6,251 bases of DNA from Planctomycetota bacterium. Its GTDB lineage: Bacteria; Planctomycetota; MHYJ01; JACQXL01. Positions 5,570 to 6,251 of this stretch are shown here, piece after piece. The notes under the pieces are model-generated. The model was not told where the DNA came from. It saw only the letters and a list, made by a program, of their open reading frames with translations, and made no database searches. Location: positions 1 to 6,251 of the forward strand of contig JACQXL010000230.1 of NCBI GenBank assembly GCA_016208805.1. The letters run 5' to 3'. Each line of letters starts with the position of its first letter. Positions within the stretch are counted from its first letter, which is position 1. A program made the translations under genes and the position numbers.

Positions 5570-6251
5570 CTAAAGATGGTACAGCCGATTCTCCTTTAGG
5601 ATGGACCATAACGACCTTCGGTCTAACAGCCCAAGTATCAGTGACGGGATTCCGGACACCCGATATTTTAATTCATCGTCAGAGTTACCCAACGTCATCA
5701 CATCAAATTTGCCCCAACTGGACAGGCAACCAACATTATACAATATGTAGTGTCCTTTGTCGGTATGGACATTATATAGATGGTCGCCGAATAGTTGCAA
5801 CAGGTGCCGGAACGATTTTCCCTTGAGCCGTTCATCCGTAACGTCACGGGCCAGATAGTTTAACGGCGCCTCCTTCCCGAACAGCCGTTTATAAAAACTC
5901 ATTGGAATGGACGTCCCGCCCCAACGGCCGTTGCATTCCACAAACCTGATTGCGTTATCTCCACATATAATCAGGTCAAATGAGCAACGGCCGACATAAC
6001 CCAATTCCTGCAGGAATACACCCAACAATTGAGTCTTTGCAGTTATTTCGTTCTTAAGTTCATGAGTAAGACGCGCTGGTCGACTGCCGGCAAACACTTT
6101 GGTTTCGCCTTCCAGTAACTGCTCAAAGATTCCTTCTACAACCGGTTCACCCTGCCCGAGCGGAGGAATCCATAAGTGTGACGAAGGCGACGAAAGGACA
6201 TTCGTATACCAACGGGAAACGCAAACCGGACTGCGTCCATCCCAGTTGAGT
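5570..6251 (-). CDS. ATP-grasp domain protein, C-terminal part (5' end beyond the window)
   Basis: The frame is open for 226 codons from the right edge to TAG 5572-5570, so the true start lies outside. A GTG at 6097 is internal. Numbering from the edge, residues 85-115 (GYVGRCSFDLI ... IRFVECNGRWGGTS) match the end of an ATP-grasp fold: Asp92, then the metal-binding pair Glu105 and Asn107 followed by Arg109. Upstream, GEPVVEGIFEQLLEG is consistent with the central strand of such enzymes. After the motif come about 110 residues without a recognised motif, ending in SLWSILKENRLYHL. ATP-grasp enzymes join a carboxylate to an amine or thiol through an acyl phosphate; the substrate here is unknown. 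By eye the gene is richer in A+T than carAB, which may hint at a different origin. It is co-oriented with carA but separated from it by 114 bases and a strong hairpin, so a shared transcript is doubtful. Confidence 0.75.
   Translation of the reverse strand, partial: LNWDGRSPVCVSRWYTNVLSSPSSHLWIPPLGQGEPVVEGIFEQLLEGETKVFAGSRPARLTHELKNEITAKTQLLGVFLQELGYVGRCSFDLIICGDNAIRFVECNGRWGGTSIPMSFYKRLFGKEAPLNYLARDVTDERLKGKSFRHLLQLFGDHLYNVHTDKGHYILYNVGCLSSWGKFDVMTLGNSDDELKYRVSGIPSLILGLLDRRSLWSILKENRLYHL

Noticed and set aside
5570..6097. GTG 6097 as the start of a complete 175-residue protein
   Set aside because: The frame remains open to the window edge with plausible coding sequence (such as PVVEGIFEQLLEG), so the gene is incomplete here.

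Overview
The window is a bacterial chromosomal segment with four protein genes. Left to right they are a Maf-type nucleotide pyrophosphatase (+ strand, 200-844), then on the minus strand the two subunits of glutamine-dependent carbamoyl-phosphate synthetase, carB (891-4313) and carA (4283-5455), and finally the C-terminal part of an ATP-grasp protein (5570-6251) that runs off the right edge. carA is transcribed ahead of carB and overlaps it by 31 bases, so the two form one operon that makes carbamoyl phosphate for pyrimidine and arginine synthesis. maf converges on carB, with 46 bases between their stop codons. None of the three visible starts has a clear Shine-Dalgarno sequence, and carA starts with TTG.

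The organism cannot be named from the sequence alone. CarB is a single undivided chain with the usual bacterial CarAB architecture. The many short palindromic and short-period repeats are a style I associate with genomes of uncultured environmental bacteria (Planctomycetota, Omnitrophota, Chloroflexota and similar). That is an impression, not an assignment.

The striking aspect is repeats inside genes. At least six kinds of short repeat or palindrome lie in under 6 kb, and several are part of coding sequence without breaking it. Two four-unit heptanucleotide arrays lie in frame in the linker joining the two halves of CarB (2542-2612). A palindrome-derived segment adds about 14 residues to a hairpin loop of the first CarB ATP-grasp domain (3393-3434). 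The inter-domain linker of CarA is made of a purine-rich simple repeat plus a perfect hairpin (4866-4927). The first and last residues of Maf are encoded by other repeats. This resembles the in-frame palindromic elements described in Rickettsia, but with different sequences, and it is the main reason to look again at this window.

Non-coding sequence is limited. Positions 1-199 hold an inverted repeat and no recognisable gene. Positions 845-890 hold one half of a long imperfect hairpin at the carB stop. Positions 5456-5569 hold a perfect palindrome with a TTCG loop, weak candidate promoter elements, and half of a hairpin whose loop contains the carA start codon.
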